From the NCBI GenBank assembly GCA_013180625.2, contig SNVD02006272.1:177674-241673 (forward strand): DNA of 64,000 bases. The letters are read 5' to 3'. Each line of letters starts with the position of its first letter. Position 1 is the first letter of the stretch. This DNA is from Boswellia sacra. Lineage: Eukaryota > Streptophyta > Magnoliopsida > Sapindales > Burseraceae. Made by a program: the position numbers and the translations under genes. Positions 1-12,435 of the stretch are shown here, one piece after another. Under the pieces are notes generated by a model. It had not been told where the DNA came from. It ran no database searches and saw only the letters and a program-made list of their open reading frames with translations.

Positions 1-108
1 GCAATTCCCTTACATTAAATAATTCTACAAAATCCAGATGCATGTAGTTTCTAATATCAATTGAAATATCAAAATTAATAAGGTAATTTTCATTATGCAT
101 ACATGCAG

Positions 109-2015
109 AGTTTTGGAAGCCAGATGTGGGATACTGGTTTTGCTATTCAAGCTTTGCTTGCTAGTAATCTCACTGATGAAATTGGACCAATACTTAAGAG
201 AGGACACGAATTCATCAAGGAATCTCAGGTGTAACATATAACTCATTCCTTAATGCACATGAAATCACTTTGAGCTGGTAACTAATTACCTTAAAAATAT
301 TAAATATTAGGTCAAGGACAATCCTTCTGGTAACTTTAGGGGAATGTTTCGTCATATTTCAAAGGGATCTTGGACTTTCTCTGATCAAGATCACGGATGG
401 CAAGTGTCTGATTGTACTGCTGAAGGCTTGAAGGTAAGTAAATAATCAATTTTATACATGATAAAATTCTTCGAACCAATTAACTAAAGTGTATTTAATT
501 AATTTGTATCTGTATACTCTATAGTGTTGCCTGCTTTTGTCGATGACGCTGCCAGAAATTGTTGGAATGAAAATGGCACCTGAGCGGTTATATGATTCAG
601 TCAATGTTATATTATCGTTGCAGGTATTATATATTAATTAATATATTTTCTTATAGAATCTATCCACATTCATAATTTTTCCTCTTCGATATATATGCAA
701 GTAACAACCTTCAGAGCTATGCTGGAAACATATATAGATAATAGCAATAAGCCACGCAAATTATTTGAATTATTGCAGAGCAAAAATGGAGGTTTATCAG
801 CCTGGGAGCCAGCCGGAGGCCAAGAATGGTTGGAAGTAAGTATATGCATGAATTTAAAGGGTTAACACAACTGGCAGATCCGACAGAATGATATTCAACT
901 TGAAAATGATGATTTATCTCTTCTATATATTTTCTTCAGCGGCTAAATCCGACAGAATTTTTTGAGGACATTGTCATTGAGCACGAATACGTTGAGTGCA
1001 CGGCATCAGCTATCCAAGCTTTGGTTTTGTTTAAGAAGCTATATCCAGAACACAGGAAGAAAGAGATTGGCAACTTTATTACGAATGCAGCTCGCTACTT
1101 GGAAAACATACAATTGCCAGATGGTTCATGGTATATTTTGACATAATGCATACATATTTAATATTAATGTTCGATATCAGATAATCAATCATTTGCTTTA
1201 TAGTTCAAATAATCAATCGTCTACCTCTAGATGCATATATGATGCATTCGCTTATATTTATTTTGAATAAATAGGTATGGAAATTGGGGAGTTTGCTTCA
1301 CATATGGTTCATGGTTTGCACTTGGAGGGCTAGTAGCAGCTGGTAAGACATACACAAATTGTCCAACTGTGCGCAAAGGTGTTGAATTTCTTCTCAAAGC
1401 GCAAAGAGATGATGGTGGCTGGGGAGAGAGTTATCGTTCTTGTCCAGAAAAGGTTATTTTGATTTTGGTTCTTGAATTTACATGTACTTGTTGTTATTCA
1501 ATATTTGACTACAGTTCTAATCAAGTATAATTCATATATGCATAGAAATACATACCTTTGGAAGGAAACAGATCAAATTTGGTACAAACTGCGTGGGCTC
1601 TGATGGGTTTAATTCATGCTGGACAGGTCAATTCTAATTTTTTTTTCATCTGGAAAAATTGTATATAATTAATTAGTTAATTGCTTATCATAGAAAATTT
1701 TTCTTAATTTGGATTAGGCGGAAAGAGACCCAACTCCTCTTCACTGTGCAGCTAAGTTGATAATCAATTCTCAACTTGAAGATGGTGATTTTCCTCAACA
1801 GGTAGTATCGTTGATGAATTTTGCATGAGCTTAGATAACGTTCAATAAAAATTATTAACACAGAGTATCTCCGAGTATTGCAGGAAATTACGGGAGTCTA
1901 CAGTAAAAATTGCATGTTACATTATGCAACCTATAGGAATGTTTTCCCTCTCTGGGCTCTCGCTGAATATCGCATGCGGGTTCCATTGCCGACGAAAACA
2001 AAGAGTGACATTTAA
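109..2015 (+). CDS. Oxidosqualene cyclase (beta-amyrin synthase-like), C-terminal half
   Basis: Oxidosqualene cyclases (OSCs) fold 2,3-oxidosqualene into triterpenes such as beta-amyrin or lupeol at the ER membrane. Nine in-phase exons are visible: 109-228, 311-433, 525-623, 779-835, 940-1130, 1275-1452, 1546-1626, 1718-1801 and 1884-2015, all with GT-AG introns and no internal stop. They encode the last 354 residues; plant OSCs are about 760 long, so the 5' half lies upstream of the window. The catalytic DCTAE motif is at 410-424. A QW repeat ([10 protein letters not shown]) is in the sixth exon. The C-terminus ([13 protein letters not shown] then stop) is typical of the family. The product-determining MWCYCR/MLCYCR site lies in the missing half, so beta-amyrin specificity is inferred only from similarity to the neighbouring copy. 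The first 108 bases are intron. The visible half looks functional. Confidence 0.93.
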
Positions 2016-3084
2016 ATTTTCAAGAAAAAACGAAGATTAAAGAACAATACAATTACAATCATTTCATGTGAAAGCAAATGATGAAATCAACTTGACTTGA
2101 AAGGCTAATGAATGCATTCCTATGATGTTTAATTAATATAATGTAATGTTGTATCTTGAATAGTAATTCAGTTCAACTCACACCATTGGATTAAATGAGA
2201 TGAATATTCAAAATTTAAGTGAAAGGATCACAATGTTTTATTTAAAATTTAGTTTGAGGAAAAAAATTTAATTGTATATTTAGGTTAAAATTATTATTCA
2301 AATTGATATTAATTTGAGTTCTGGTACGCCTAATTTATTATATATGCAAACCTTTTTTGAGATGTGAAATAAAAATAACTATAACCTTTTGTATTGAGAC
2401 AAAAATTTGCCACATTCTTTTAAAATAGTAGTCTTTTATATTTATTTCTCAATTACTTTTTTCTTTTTGCATAAACAAAAATAAAAATAGAACAAAAAAT
2501 TCAAAAAACAATGCTGTTAATACTTAGTAAATGATGAAAAATAAATAGAATAATGCTACATTTACAACTCATCTACAACTAATATTTCTTACAATCTGGG
2601 TTGGTAAAATATAACTCGATGAGTAAAAGAATAAAAATAAATGAAGGAAGTCAAATTATATCATATGGTAATTATCTATCAACTAATATTTTGCCATCAG
2701 GTTGTAAAAAAAAAAAAAAAAGATTGTAAATGAGTCATAAGTAAAATATTATACATATAGATATATAATATTTATATATTTATTTTCTTTGTCATTTTTC
2801 CTAATCCAAGTATTATTTTACACTATTGTCCTAATTCTTTTTATCGTTTTCTTGTTTTGTTATGTAGATCTCGTTCTTGAGGTTCACAAAATATTTTTGA
2901 AATTTTTTTTCAAAACCCCAGGAAAAAAAAAATTGGCTACATCATTGGCCTTAGTTATTTGTCGTTTTCTTTTCTGGGATTACCTAAGAAGCGTAAAATA
3001 ACGTGTAATAAAAATTATAGATATACTTCTATTCTATCAAAATATTTCATTGTTAGTTTGGAGATGATATACAAATGAACTTCT
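2016..3084. other. AT-rich spacer after the OSC gene
   Basis: This is the 3' flank of the first OSC gene. It is AT-rich, has no coding similarity I recognise, and contains one MITE, described separately. The open frame near 2789-3001 is low-complexity Phe/Leu-rich translation of AT-rich DNA, not a gene. Confidence 0.6.
2551..2751. mobile_element. MITE, family A (TAATG...CATTA-type ends)
   Basis: The element begins TAATGCTACATTTACAA and ends with an imperfect inverted copy reading towards TATTA. A poly-A run lies near the right end. Similar ends occur at 12436-12597, at its mirror copy near 31313-31466, and at 56993-57153, so this is a dispersed non-autonomous family about 160-200 bp long. 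The TIR match is imperfect here, so the boundaries are approximate. Confidence 0.5.
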
Positions 3085-3721
3085 TATTACTCGGAAGCGT
3101 CGGCTGTGCTAGCTCTTTTGTTTAAAAAGAATCCATTGACATTGAGCATTAATTAACCATTAATTTACATACAAATTTCTCTATCGTCAAAGATTTATGT
3201 TCTGCTTTGACTTACCTCTTTCGAATTCACAACTCCATATATAGCTTATATTTTCCTCTCTAATCCATCTACAAGCACAAATTAATAAGTGTGTTAGGAG
3301 GCAGATATGGGAGTTCGATCCTGATTGCAGGCAGTCCTCACCCCTGAAGAGCCAGTTGAAGTGGAAGTCCTTCGTGAAAATTTCTACAAAAATCTTTTTC
3401 AGGTCAAGCCCACTAGTGATCTCCTCTGGCGAATGCAGGTGCTGCACTCCTCCTACTTAATTTAATTTAACTCCAAAAATTGTTCCGCATGTTAGTTTTT
3501 AAGAATGCATACATATAATATAGATATAAGTTGTGGTTTATTGTACAGTTTTTAATGGGGAAAATTTTCAAACAAAGAATCCCAGCGGTAAGCTGGGTGG
3601 AGGATGGAGAGGATTAAACCGCATTGAGGAGGTTTGCTCATGTATTCTCAGCTTTGCAAGCAAGCGGTGGTCACTGCCCCGCTGAAAATGCTGGTCCATT
3701 GTTTTTCCTTTCGCCATCGGT
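3085..3721 (+). pseudogene. OSC 5' fragment (exons 1-2 only), pseudogene
   Basis: A degraded copy of the first two OSC exons. Exon 1 (about 3280-3437) has the RQIWEFDPD segment, then changes frame before PEEPVEVEVLRENFYKN and ends DLLWRMQ at a GT donor. Exon 2 (about 3549-3720) has FLMGKIFKQRIPA, then an in-frame TAA, then the end ENAGPLFFL. The start-codon region is not recognisable. The upstream part (3085-3160) resembles 4285-4350, ahead of the next OSC copy, including the shared string GAAGCGTCGG, so promoter and exons were duplicated together. No later exons follow. It is an abortive tandem duplicate. Confidence 0.85.
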
Positions 3722-4284
3722 AAGTCTCTTAATTAAGCTAAAGGGTTTGCAATTAATCTAATACGCTTTCCTGTTCTCGTCTATGCTTTTCTTGTTAACG
3801 TTACTGTCTTTTTGGCTGTATTTCTTATTATTGTATTAGCTGCTGGTTTTGCCTCAATATTTTTGTTAACGGATTTAGATTTACATTTAAAAGTGCCAGT
3901 AGGATTAAATGAATCAAGATTTGACATAATCAATGTGTATGTTTAACAGATATTGATAAATTTTAGGCAAATGATTTGCTATCAAATGATATCTATGGGA
4001 TATTTATTGAATTTCATGTAAATTTATGTGGTTTATGAATAAAGAAGATCCATCCACGCTTTAACAGAACTTTGCGTGGACCTAATCAATTTTTTAAAGC
4101 TAATTAAATTGGTTTTGGCAAAGCTAGGCTTCATTTTGCTCCGTGTGGAAGCCTGACGTGTTTGTGTAGATTCCTAAAAATCTAAGGAGAGGTTTATAGA
4201 GTATATCCAATTAATTTTAAAAATTTTCTAATTTTTACCTTTTTTATTTCTTTATTTTTGGTTTTTCGAAGATAATATTTATTA
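3722..4284. other. Spacer between OSC copies
   Basis: This begins as the continuation of intron 2 of the OSC fragment. The sequence is AT-rich and I recognise no further OSC exon or other gene in it. Confidence 0.5.
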
Positions 4285-4551
4285 TTTGTCATTATTACTG
4301 AGAAGCGTCGGTCTCCTGGTAGCTCTTTTATTTGCAAAAAATATATGAACCATTAATCATTTACATATATATAGATTGCTCCATCACCAAAGATTTACCT
4401 TGTTATTCCTTATCTTCCACATTATATATGGATGGCTTCATCACCAAATATTTATGTTTTTGTTTCGGCCTTCTTCGTCTTTGTTATAGCCCTTAAAGTT
4501 GAAAGGCTTTTTATCATTTACAAGCAAACGCACTCGTAAATTTATACAATA
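4285..4551 (+). promoter_or_regulatory. Duplicated OSC 5' flank
   Basis: The stretch shares aligned segments with 3085-3280 upstream of the preceding OSC fragment (for example GAAGCGTCGG and TAGCTCTTTT) and lies directly before the ATG at 4552. It is probably the ancestral OSC promoter and leader. No individual element is claimed. Confidence 0.4.
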
Positions 4552-5523
4552 ATGTGGAAGCTTAAAGTTGCAGAAAGTGGAAAAGATCCGTACATTTACA
4601 GCACAAATTAACAACTTTGTTGGGAGGCAAATATGGGAGTTTGATCCTGATGAGGCAGTCATGAAGAGCAAGCTCAGGTTGAAGCCCTTCGCGAAAATTT
4701 CCACAAAAATCGCTTCCATGTCAAGCCCTGTGGTGATCTCCTCTGGCGAGTGCAGGTACTGCATGTCTCCAAAATTTTTGAGAGTAAAATATAACATAAA
4801 TAATTATTGGTTGTGTTTTCTTGTATAGTTTCTGATGGATAAAAATTTCAAACAAAGAATTCGAGCAGTGAGGGTGGAGGAAAGAGAGGAAATCTCTTAT
4901 GAAACTGCTATAATCTCATTGAGGAGGGCTGCTCATTTCTTGTCAGCCTTGCAAGCCAGAGATGGCCACTGGCCTGCTGAAAATTCTGGTCCATTGTTTT
5001 TCCTTCCTCCGTTGGTAAGTCGCTTAAGCTAAAGCGTCGAAATTCGATGTAATTTAGGTCACTATTTATTAAGTGAAATTGCTGCAGGTCATTTGCACAT
5101 ATATTACAGGGCATCTCAACACTCTATTCCCAGCCGAATATCGAAGGGAAATACTTCGCTACATCTATAATCATCAGGTGAATATAATTAGGCAATTTTA
5201 ATTTGAAGTACTTTATCAGTTAATTTGCAAAAAGGTAAGGTTTAATTTGCAGAATGAAGATGGTGGGTGGGGATTGCACATTGAAGGCCACAGAATCATG
5301 TTTTGTACAGCTCTTAGCTATATTTGCATGCGCATACTTGGAGAAGAACCTGATGGTGGTCAAGACAATGCTTGTGAAAGAGCACGAAAGTAGATTCTTG
5401 ACCGTGGTGGTGTATCACGTATTCCATCTTGGGGAAAGACTTGGCTTTCGGTATTTTTGCCACTTACCTTTCATCATTAGTTTAACCGAAATTGAAAGTC
5501 TCATATAACAGTGTTTCAAATAG

Positions 5524-6399
5524 GGATCATGATCCTCTCCTCGTATGACTCGCGTCGTATGACTTCTACCTAGACTTTTGAGGATCTTGTACGTGGACAT
5601 AACTAAAATGAATGGTTAAGATTTTCTTTTTCATTTCTTTTTTTTTTTAAATACAAACCTCTAAAATAACGAATTTCACCTACAGTGGTTAACTTTAACC
5701 CACTTTAACCTTGTTTACTCTTATGTTAAACTAAGTTTTTGCGTTGTATCAACCGAAAAAAAAAAAAAAACTTTTGAACTCTTTTATCTTTCTTCGCCAG
5801 TACCAACCAAGGCAATCTACAAAAAAAAAAAAAAAAAAGGTCAAGCATGTCCAAGGAAACACATTCTTTGACAGGTCCAAGTCTTTCAAAAATCTGTTAT
5901 GGCTTTCCACAACTAGCTTTGGAGAGAAGATAAGTGTAGGTTTTCAATATATGTTTCATGTTTGAACTACTCAAAAAAATCATTTTTTAAGATGTCAACT
6001 ATGACTAATACTCACAAAGTTAGTGAACGCAATAACCCATCCGCGGAAATATTAAAGCTCCAATCAAACATCAGATTAAAAGACACTCAGATGGTTTACC
6101 TTTCAAATTCTAGCTTAGATCTGTCCTGCTGATCCTTCTCCAATGGATAACGTCGTTAACTACAAAGTGTTATCAGAAACGTCCTGGAGGTAATTCAACT
6201 AGATTAGACTTGGTTAGGATTCGTAGGAATGAATGACAACGTTTCGGTTTTTAATTAGAAAAAAGGTTTGGTGTATTTTGGCCTTTGAAAAGGAAATAAA
6301 GAAACTGAAGAAATCTTAACCATACAAAATCATATTTGCCAAGTATCACAAGATCCTTAAAGCTTAGGTAAAAGTTAGATGATGAGAGGATCTTATTCC
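5524..6399. mobile_element. Non-autonomous Mutator-like element in OSC intron
   Basis: An 876-bp insertion in the fourth OSC-pseudogene intron. It is flanked by a perfect 9-bp direct repeat, TTCAAATAG (5515-5523 and 6400-6408), the target-duplication size of Mutator superfamily elements. The ends are inverted repeats of roughly 110 bp: left GATCCTCTC...GAGGATCTTGT...GGTTAAGATT and the matching reverse complement near 6300-6395. It contains A-runs and no recognisable transposase. Confidence 0.8.
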
Positions 6400-7457
6400 T
6401 TCAAATAGTTTCAATAACAATAATTTACATTGGATGATTATGACAGTATGAAAAAAGAAAGAAGACGGCGAGAAATATGTTTTACTGATTAAAAAAAAAA
6501 AAAGATGCTGAAGAAAAATTAAAGAATAGGGCTTTAATTTTTTAGTTGTCAAGTGGGTATTATATGGGTAATTATTATTACTGCGTTTACCACATAAATG
6601 AGGTGATGAGCTTGTGTAATCACCTAATAAGTGTTTCTCCTATAACTTAGGTCTTTATTTTATTAATTTTTCTTTTTTTTTCTTTTAGATACTTGGCGTG
6701 TATGAATGGTCTGGAACCAACCCAATGCCTCCAGAGTTTTGGATCCTTCCTTCATTTCTTCCCATGCATCCAGGTTAATTAATTTTGCAAATTAATGTCA
6801 TATCTTTAATTACCAGCTACACAGGAGTAAGCACTGAATCTTCTTTACATTTTTCCAAACAAATATGCATATGCAGCTAAAATGTGGTGTTATTGCCGCT
6901 TGGTGTACATGCCAATGTCATATCTATATGGTAAGTGGTTTGTTGGGCCAATTACTCCTCTCGTTCTACAATTGAGGGAAGAACTTTACATTCGACCTTA
7001 TAATGAAGTTAATTGATGAAAGCACGTCATTTATGTGCAAAGGCAAGTTTAATTTGTCCATAGTCCAATCATATATAAAAATCCATCATCCATCCATGCA
7101 ACAGATTGCATGTAGCAATTTACTACTTTATTTTATTTATTAATTGGTTACTTACCTTGGTTATTACATGCAGGAGGATTTATACTATCCTCACCCTCTA
7201 ATTCAAGATATGATATGGGACAATCTGCGTATATTTATTGAACCTTTTCTTACTCGTTGGCCTTTTAATAAGTTGATTAAAGAGAAGGCGCTTCAAGTAA
7301 CAATGAAGCACATTCATTATGAAGATGAGAATAGTCGATACATTACCATTGGAGCCGTAGAAAAGGTGAGTAATCAATGCAGTTTTCAAGTGTTAGTATT
7401 TGTAAAAAGAATAATGTTGACACATATGCATACCATATACAAAAACATACTACCATA

Positions 7458-8287
7458 TCAAGGCAAGCTAATCCCATAGGTGAGTGAGGCAATCGCCTAG
7501 GGCCTTAAATTGCCATAGGACCCAAAATCTGAAAATTGGAAAAGGCTCCTTATTTTACGTAACCCTACAATTAATTATGAAATATTTGTTTTTCAAAGAT
7601 TTATACATATAATCTAGTTTATTTTCTAAAATAAGATTTCTAATGAGAATTTAAATTTAATTAAAATACAAAGTTAAATTGTTTTTCAAATATCTATAAT
7701 TAATTATATTGAAAATTAAATACAATTAAATAATAGCATTTGATTTTCAAAATTTATGTTAAAAATATTTCCATATTTTAAACAGTTACTAAGATTATAA
7801 CTGAAATATAGTATTTAAAAAAGATCAAATGTTAATATATAAATTAAAGCTCTTAAATTTATATGTATGCTTTTTCTAGATGACAAACTTATCATTATAA
7901 CTCTATTATATATATCATACTTCATCATTCTCCCAAGGTTACTAAAAAAGATCATTTATCGTCTCGCTATAATTTTAGTTTCTATAATGATTTACTTTAT
8001 TAGTTTTTTATTTATATCAACATTATTAGAAATATATGAATTTAGATATAAAAAAATTATGAAAAGATTCAGAAAAATTATGATAAGTATATGAAAAAAA
8101 ACAATAAAAATATTCTAAAGAAAATTTATTAATTGATAAATAACTAATAGACTTAATTATGATGAATTTGTTACCTAAAAAAGCAATAATTTTAGTGAAA
8201 TTTACTTAATTTTTTTATTTTAAATATAAAAAAAACCCTGTTCTATAGTTTTTGCTTTAGGCCCCAAAAATCCTTGAGCCGGCACTG
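7458..8287. mobile_element. AT-rich insertion in OSC intron
   Basis: About 830 bp between imperfect 9-bp direct repeats (ACTACCATA at 7449-7457, ACTACTATA at 8288-8296). The left end contains GGCAATCGCCTAGGGCC and the right end TTAGGCCCCAAAAATCC...GAGCCGGC, a pattern of many dispersed plant insertions. The interior is very AT-rich; its open frame at 7867-8094 is low-complexity and matches nothing I know. The superfamily is undecided. Confidence 0.5.
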
Positions 8288-9810
8288 ACTACTATAATAC
8301 AAATTTATAGGCACTCTGCATGCTAACTTGTTGGGTGGAAGATCCAAATGGAGATTATTTCAAGAAGCAGCTCGCTAGGGTACCAGATTATCTTTGGGTT
8401 GCTGAAGATGGAATGAAGATGCAGCTTAGTCGCTAGCAATTCATTACAGGCACACTAAACTATTCTACAAAATCTAAAGTCATCATGAGTTTATAAAATC
8501 AGTTAAAATGACAATAAATGGTTCTCATTATGCATGCATGCAGAGTTTTGGAAGTCAGTTGTGGGATGCTACTTTAACTATTCAAGCTTTGCTTGCTAGT
8601 GATCTTGCTGGTGAAATTGGACCTGTACTTAAAAGAGGACATGAATTTATCAAGGAATCTCAGGTTTTCGAGACATTTAAGTAACATTCGTTACTGCATA
8701 TATGTGAAATCATTTTGTGCTATTACTTAACTAACGTAAAAAAATCGTAAAGGTCAAGGAAAATCCCTCTAGTGAGTTTAAAGGAATATATCGTCATATT
8801 TCTAAGGGATCTTGGACTTACTCTGATCAAGATCATGGATGGCAACTGTCGGATTGTACTGCTGAAGGCTTGAAGGTAAAGTAACTAATTAATTTCATAT
8901 TTGATTAAATTTCTTTGAAAAAATTAGATACAATTTAATTTGCATCTCTGTAGTGTTGCCTGCTTTTCTCAATGAATGCCGCCGGAAATTATCGGAAAAA
9001 AAAAAAGGGAACCCGAGCGATTATATGATTCTGTCAGTATCTTGCTATCCTTACAGGCATACATATGATAATGAAATTTTCCTTTTTTATTTTATTTTTT
9101 TATATGTTTTAAGGATTTGGTCGTGTTTAGGATTTATTTTTTATTTTGTTATGATTTATCATTGTCTTAACATCAGTTATGAATAAGTGACTCTATGACC
9201 ATTAAATACATGTTGTCGAGATTTATGAAATAAACTCTTGTATGTGTGCTATTTAGTACAATTCTTGGTATTCTAATGACTATTAATGTATTATTTATCA
9301 TTTGCTTTTCCGAGTACTCTTAGATCAATGGATATTAATATTTATGATTTTTTCCTCCTATTTCTACATAAATTATTTGAATATTAATTGCAGAGCAAAA
9401 ATGGAGGTTTTGTAGCTTGGGAACTAGCCAGAGCCCGGAAATGGTCAGAAGTAAGTATATAAATTTGATTAATGAACGAAATTGTCATTAGCATGCATGC
9501 TACTCGTAGTTAAAAATTTTTGTGCATGATATTCAACTCAATTACCACTTGAAATTGACTGCTATTTCTTTTCTATATATTTTCTTCAACTGCTAAATCC
9601 GATGGAATTTTTGGAGAACATTGTCATTGAGCATGAATATGTTGAGTGCACCGCATCATCTATCCATGCTTTGGCTTTGTTTAATGAGATATATCCAAAA
9701 TATAGGAAGAAAGAGATTGACAACTCTATTGCAAATGTAGTTTGCTACTTGGAAAACATGCAATTACCAGATGGTTCATGGCATGTAAAGATATGAATTT
9801 TATTTCATAT

Positions 9811-10071
9811 TGTTAAGGAATATAATCCAAGTATACTTGGAAACAAATCTGAAGAGAATACAAATTCAAGTCTGAAGAGGAAAACAAATCCAATCCTATT
9901 TTCCTTGAATTTGACAAATCTCAAAATATCTTTGCTGGCTGATTTGTTACCATTTGGAAAGCTTGTTATTAATACTTACCATAATATGCAACTTGTATCT
10001 TGTATATAATGCGTTGCTCATCAATGAAAGAAGTGTGCTTCCCTTTTATCACAAATTGATTTACTTGTTTA
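9811..10071 (+). repeat. Ty1/copia 5' LTR (approximate right end)
   Basis: Starts TGTTAAGGAATATAATCC immediately after the OSC remnant and runs to the primer-binding site TGGTATCAGAGCC at 10072, complementary to the initiator tRNA-Met 3' end. The exact LTR right end is unclear because no clean CA precedes the primer-binding site. No 3' LTR was found. Confidence 0.65.
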
Positions 10072-11520
10072 TGGTATCAGAGCCTTAAACTCGGAAGACA
10101 ATATTCCAGCCAACAAAATATGATTTCATCTTCATTCCTCCATCCCGTCAAGAAGGAAGAACCTGAACTCAATATTCAAGCCTTTCACCAATGTTCTAGT
10201 TTGATAGAAATCAAACTAAGCACCACAAAAAACACCACGAATTATCTCTTATGGCGTTCTTAGATCATTTTGCTTGTCTGCAGTCTCGGTCTTTATCACC
10301 ATCTCACGAAAAATGAAAAACCTGCTGAAGAAATTGAAAACGAAGATGGAAACAAGAGAGCCAATCCATTGCATCAAGTCTGGATGACCAATGATGGCTT
10401 GTTAACTTCATGGCTTCTTGGAACCATGAAAGAAGAAATTCTTAGCATGATTTTTATTGAAGACAGTACTGCCTTTGAGGTTTGGAATTCAGTCCAGCAA
10501 CAACTTCTTCCTCTCACTGCTGAAAAGGAAGGAAACTTGAAAAATATGCTTATGGGAATCAGAAAAGGTTCTTGCTCTATTAATGAATATTTGAAGGAGT
10601 TTAAAACAATATGTGACAATTTAGCTGCAATCCAAAAGCCTGTCTCAGATTTTGATAAGGTTTTCAGTTTGCTCACGGCCTTGGAAACCAATACATGGAT
10701 TTTCGCACTGCCAGGCTTTCCAAACCACCATATCCTTCCTTTAGTCCATTTGTTTTGGCTCTCCAAGGCCACGAACAAACTCTTGCCTCATAGAGGAATG
10801 AAGATAAAACATTCATTGAGCATGCACGAGCCTTTTTCTCTCAACGAGGTCATGGAAGAGGAAGACGTGGTGGTAGTAAAAGAGGTCAATTTAATTCTCA
10901 TGGCAGAGGTTTCACTCCAGCTAGACGTTACAATACCCAAAATGGTGATAAATTTTGGAACAAACAGAATGTGAGCCATGTCAATAATCCAAAGCCGAGC
11001 AACAGTCAAGGACAACATCAACAACAACAATCATGTCCTAATGATTTTAAAAATAGTGGTAAGATTAAATGTCAAATCTATGGAAAATCTAATCATACTG
11101 CTATTGATTGTTGGCATAGGTTTGACTACTCTTTTCAGTCTGAAAATCTAAATCAAGCACTTGCTGCACTCATTATAAATGAAGAGAATGATCTTGTCTT
11201 TTATGTGGACTCTGGAGCGACCTCACATATGACAAACGATGCAGGTAACTTAAAAACCATAACACCATACAATGGAAATGATTTAATTTACGTTGGTGAT
11301 GGGAATGGACTTTCCATGTCTCATATTAGTTATGCATGTCTCTCTACAAAAGAAGGGGAAATTAGATTGAATGATGTACTTGTTCTGCCTGATTTGAAAA
11401 AGAATTTGTTCTCTGTTGGAAAATTTACATCTGATAATTTTTGTACTATAGAGTTCTCATGAACTGATTTTGTTATTAAGGATCAAAACAAGAGAATAAT
11501 TACAAGGGGTCATAAGAGAG
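10072..11520 (+). mobile_element. Ty1/copia gag-protease remnant
   Basis: After the primer-binding site comes a gag segment: TTNYLLW (about 10235) near the start, then the capsid-like region WMTNDGLLTSWLLGTM and, about 10600-10700, YLKEFKTICDNLA. Next is a zinc-knuckle-like CQIYGKSNHTAIDC (11072-11110), in which the second Cys is Tyr. The retropepsin active site YVDSGATSHMT is at 11204, followed by LPDLKKNLFSVGK. The frame is broken near 10255 and 10960 and stops at 11460, although copia-like codons continue to about 11520, where the MULE arm begins. Integrase, reverse transcriptase and the 3' LTR are not found on the far side of the MULE. Confidence 0.85.
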
Positions 11521-12435
11521 GCCACGTGGCTTATTAGACTGAGGCTCAATTCAGTAAAGCTTAATTTGGTAGCAAGTGGTGACTGACTGAACTGAGGTTC
11601 AGTTCGGTAAGGACCAGCCTAGTTGCAAGTGATAATTCTAATTTTATGTGTGATACTTTCGACTTAGCTCCAAATAAACTAAGTCTCTCATATATTTGAG
11701 GGTTAACTCGCAACAAAGACTACTCAATTGATGCTTGGACTTTACAAATATCACTAAGCTGACTTAGGGGGTTATTTTAGTCTCTCCAGGTGAATTCACA
11801 AAATACCATCCACAAATTCAGTTCAGAAAATCCAATGAAGTAATCCAATTCTATAGCTACCACTAAACACAGCTAACTAGACTTGTTCTTCACAAAAACT
11901 AACTCAAAAACCCTAGCAAAATCCTGGCCTAGAAGCTCAAAGGTCTAAAAATAAATCATTCTTTGAAACAAAATTCCGATTCAGATGACCATATAGATGA
12001 ACAAAATAGCAAAATCAAAGCAACGATCGCGATATTCGAAACACGAATCGGGTTATCGCATTAGAATGATTAAAGGGTAATTTTTTAAATAAAAAGAAGA
12101 ATTAAAAATAATAGAAAAGTAAATAGAACAAAGAATGGAACTTACGGTGAGAGAGAAGCTAGGTTTTGGAGAAGCCGAAAGGCAGTCTACGAGGAAGATG
12201 GCAAACTCGTGTAAAAGTTCACCTTCATAACCCGTTACTTGCGTAGCATGCTACTCTTTATTCTTCACCTGCTGCTTAGGTAATCGGTTACTCCATTAAT
12301 TAATTATTATTTTGTCTTTTATCTTTAAATACCTATTTTACCCCAATATTTTTTGCTTAATATACCAAACCTTTACTTCTTGGTTTAATATTATTCATCA
12401 CCCATTGTTAGTTTTTGTGGTTGAATAATGTTGAA

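Larger units (their letters stand above)
4552..9780 (+). pseudogene. Beta-amyrin synthase-like OSC, decayed and 3'-truncated
   Basis: Exons are recognisable at 4552-4755, 4829-5014, 5088-5177, 5253-5450, 6689-6773, 6877-7042, 7174-7365, 8311-8424, 8544-8663, 8753-8875, 8954-9056, 9394-9450 and 9590-9780. MWCYCR (6882-6899) is the motif typical of beta-amyrin synthases, and DCTAE (8852) is kept. Lesions: exon 1 has an insertion giving TAA after IYSTN and a compensating 1-nt loss near DPD; TAG replaces a Trp codon at 5391; TGA plus a 1-nt loss follow NEVN (about 7011); there is an extra base and an A-run expansion in the 8954 exon. Splice sites are also damaged: the donor is CT after 8424 and GC after 7042, 9056 and 9780, and the acceptor is AA before 9590. 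The last four exons seen in the neighbour are absent; a copia LTR begins at 9811. It cannot encode a cyclase. Confidence 0.93.

Noticed and set aside
2789..3001. 70-codon hydrophobic frame
   Set aside because: Phe/Leu/Ile-rich translation of T-rich spacer, with no start context or homology.
7867..8094. Possible transposase in the OSC intron insertion
   Set aside because: The frame is low-complexity Ile/Leu/Lys from AT-rich DNA and shows no DDE, zinc-finger or hAT dimerisation motif.
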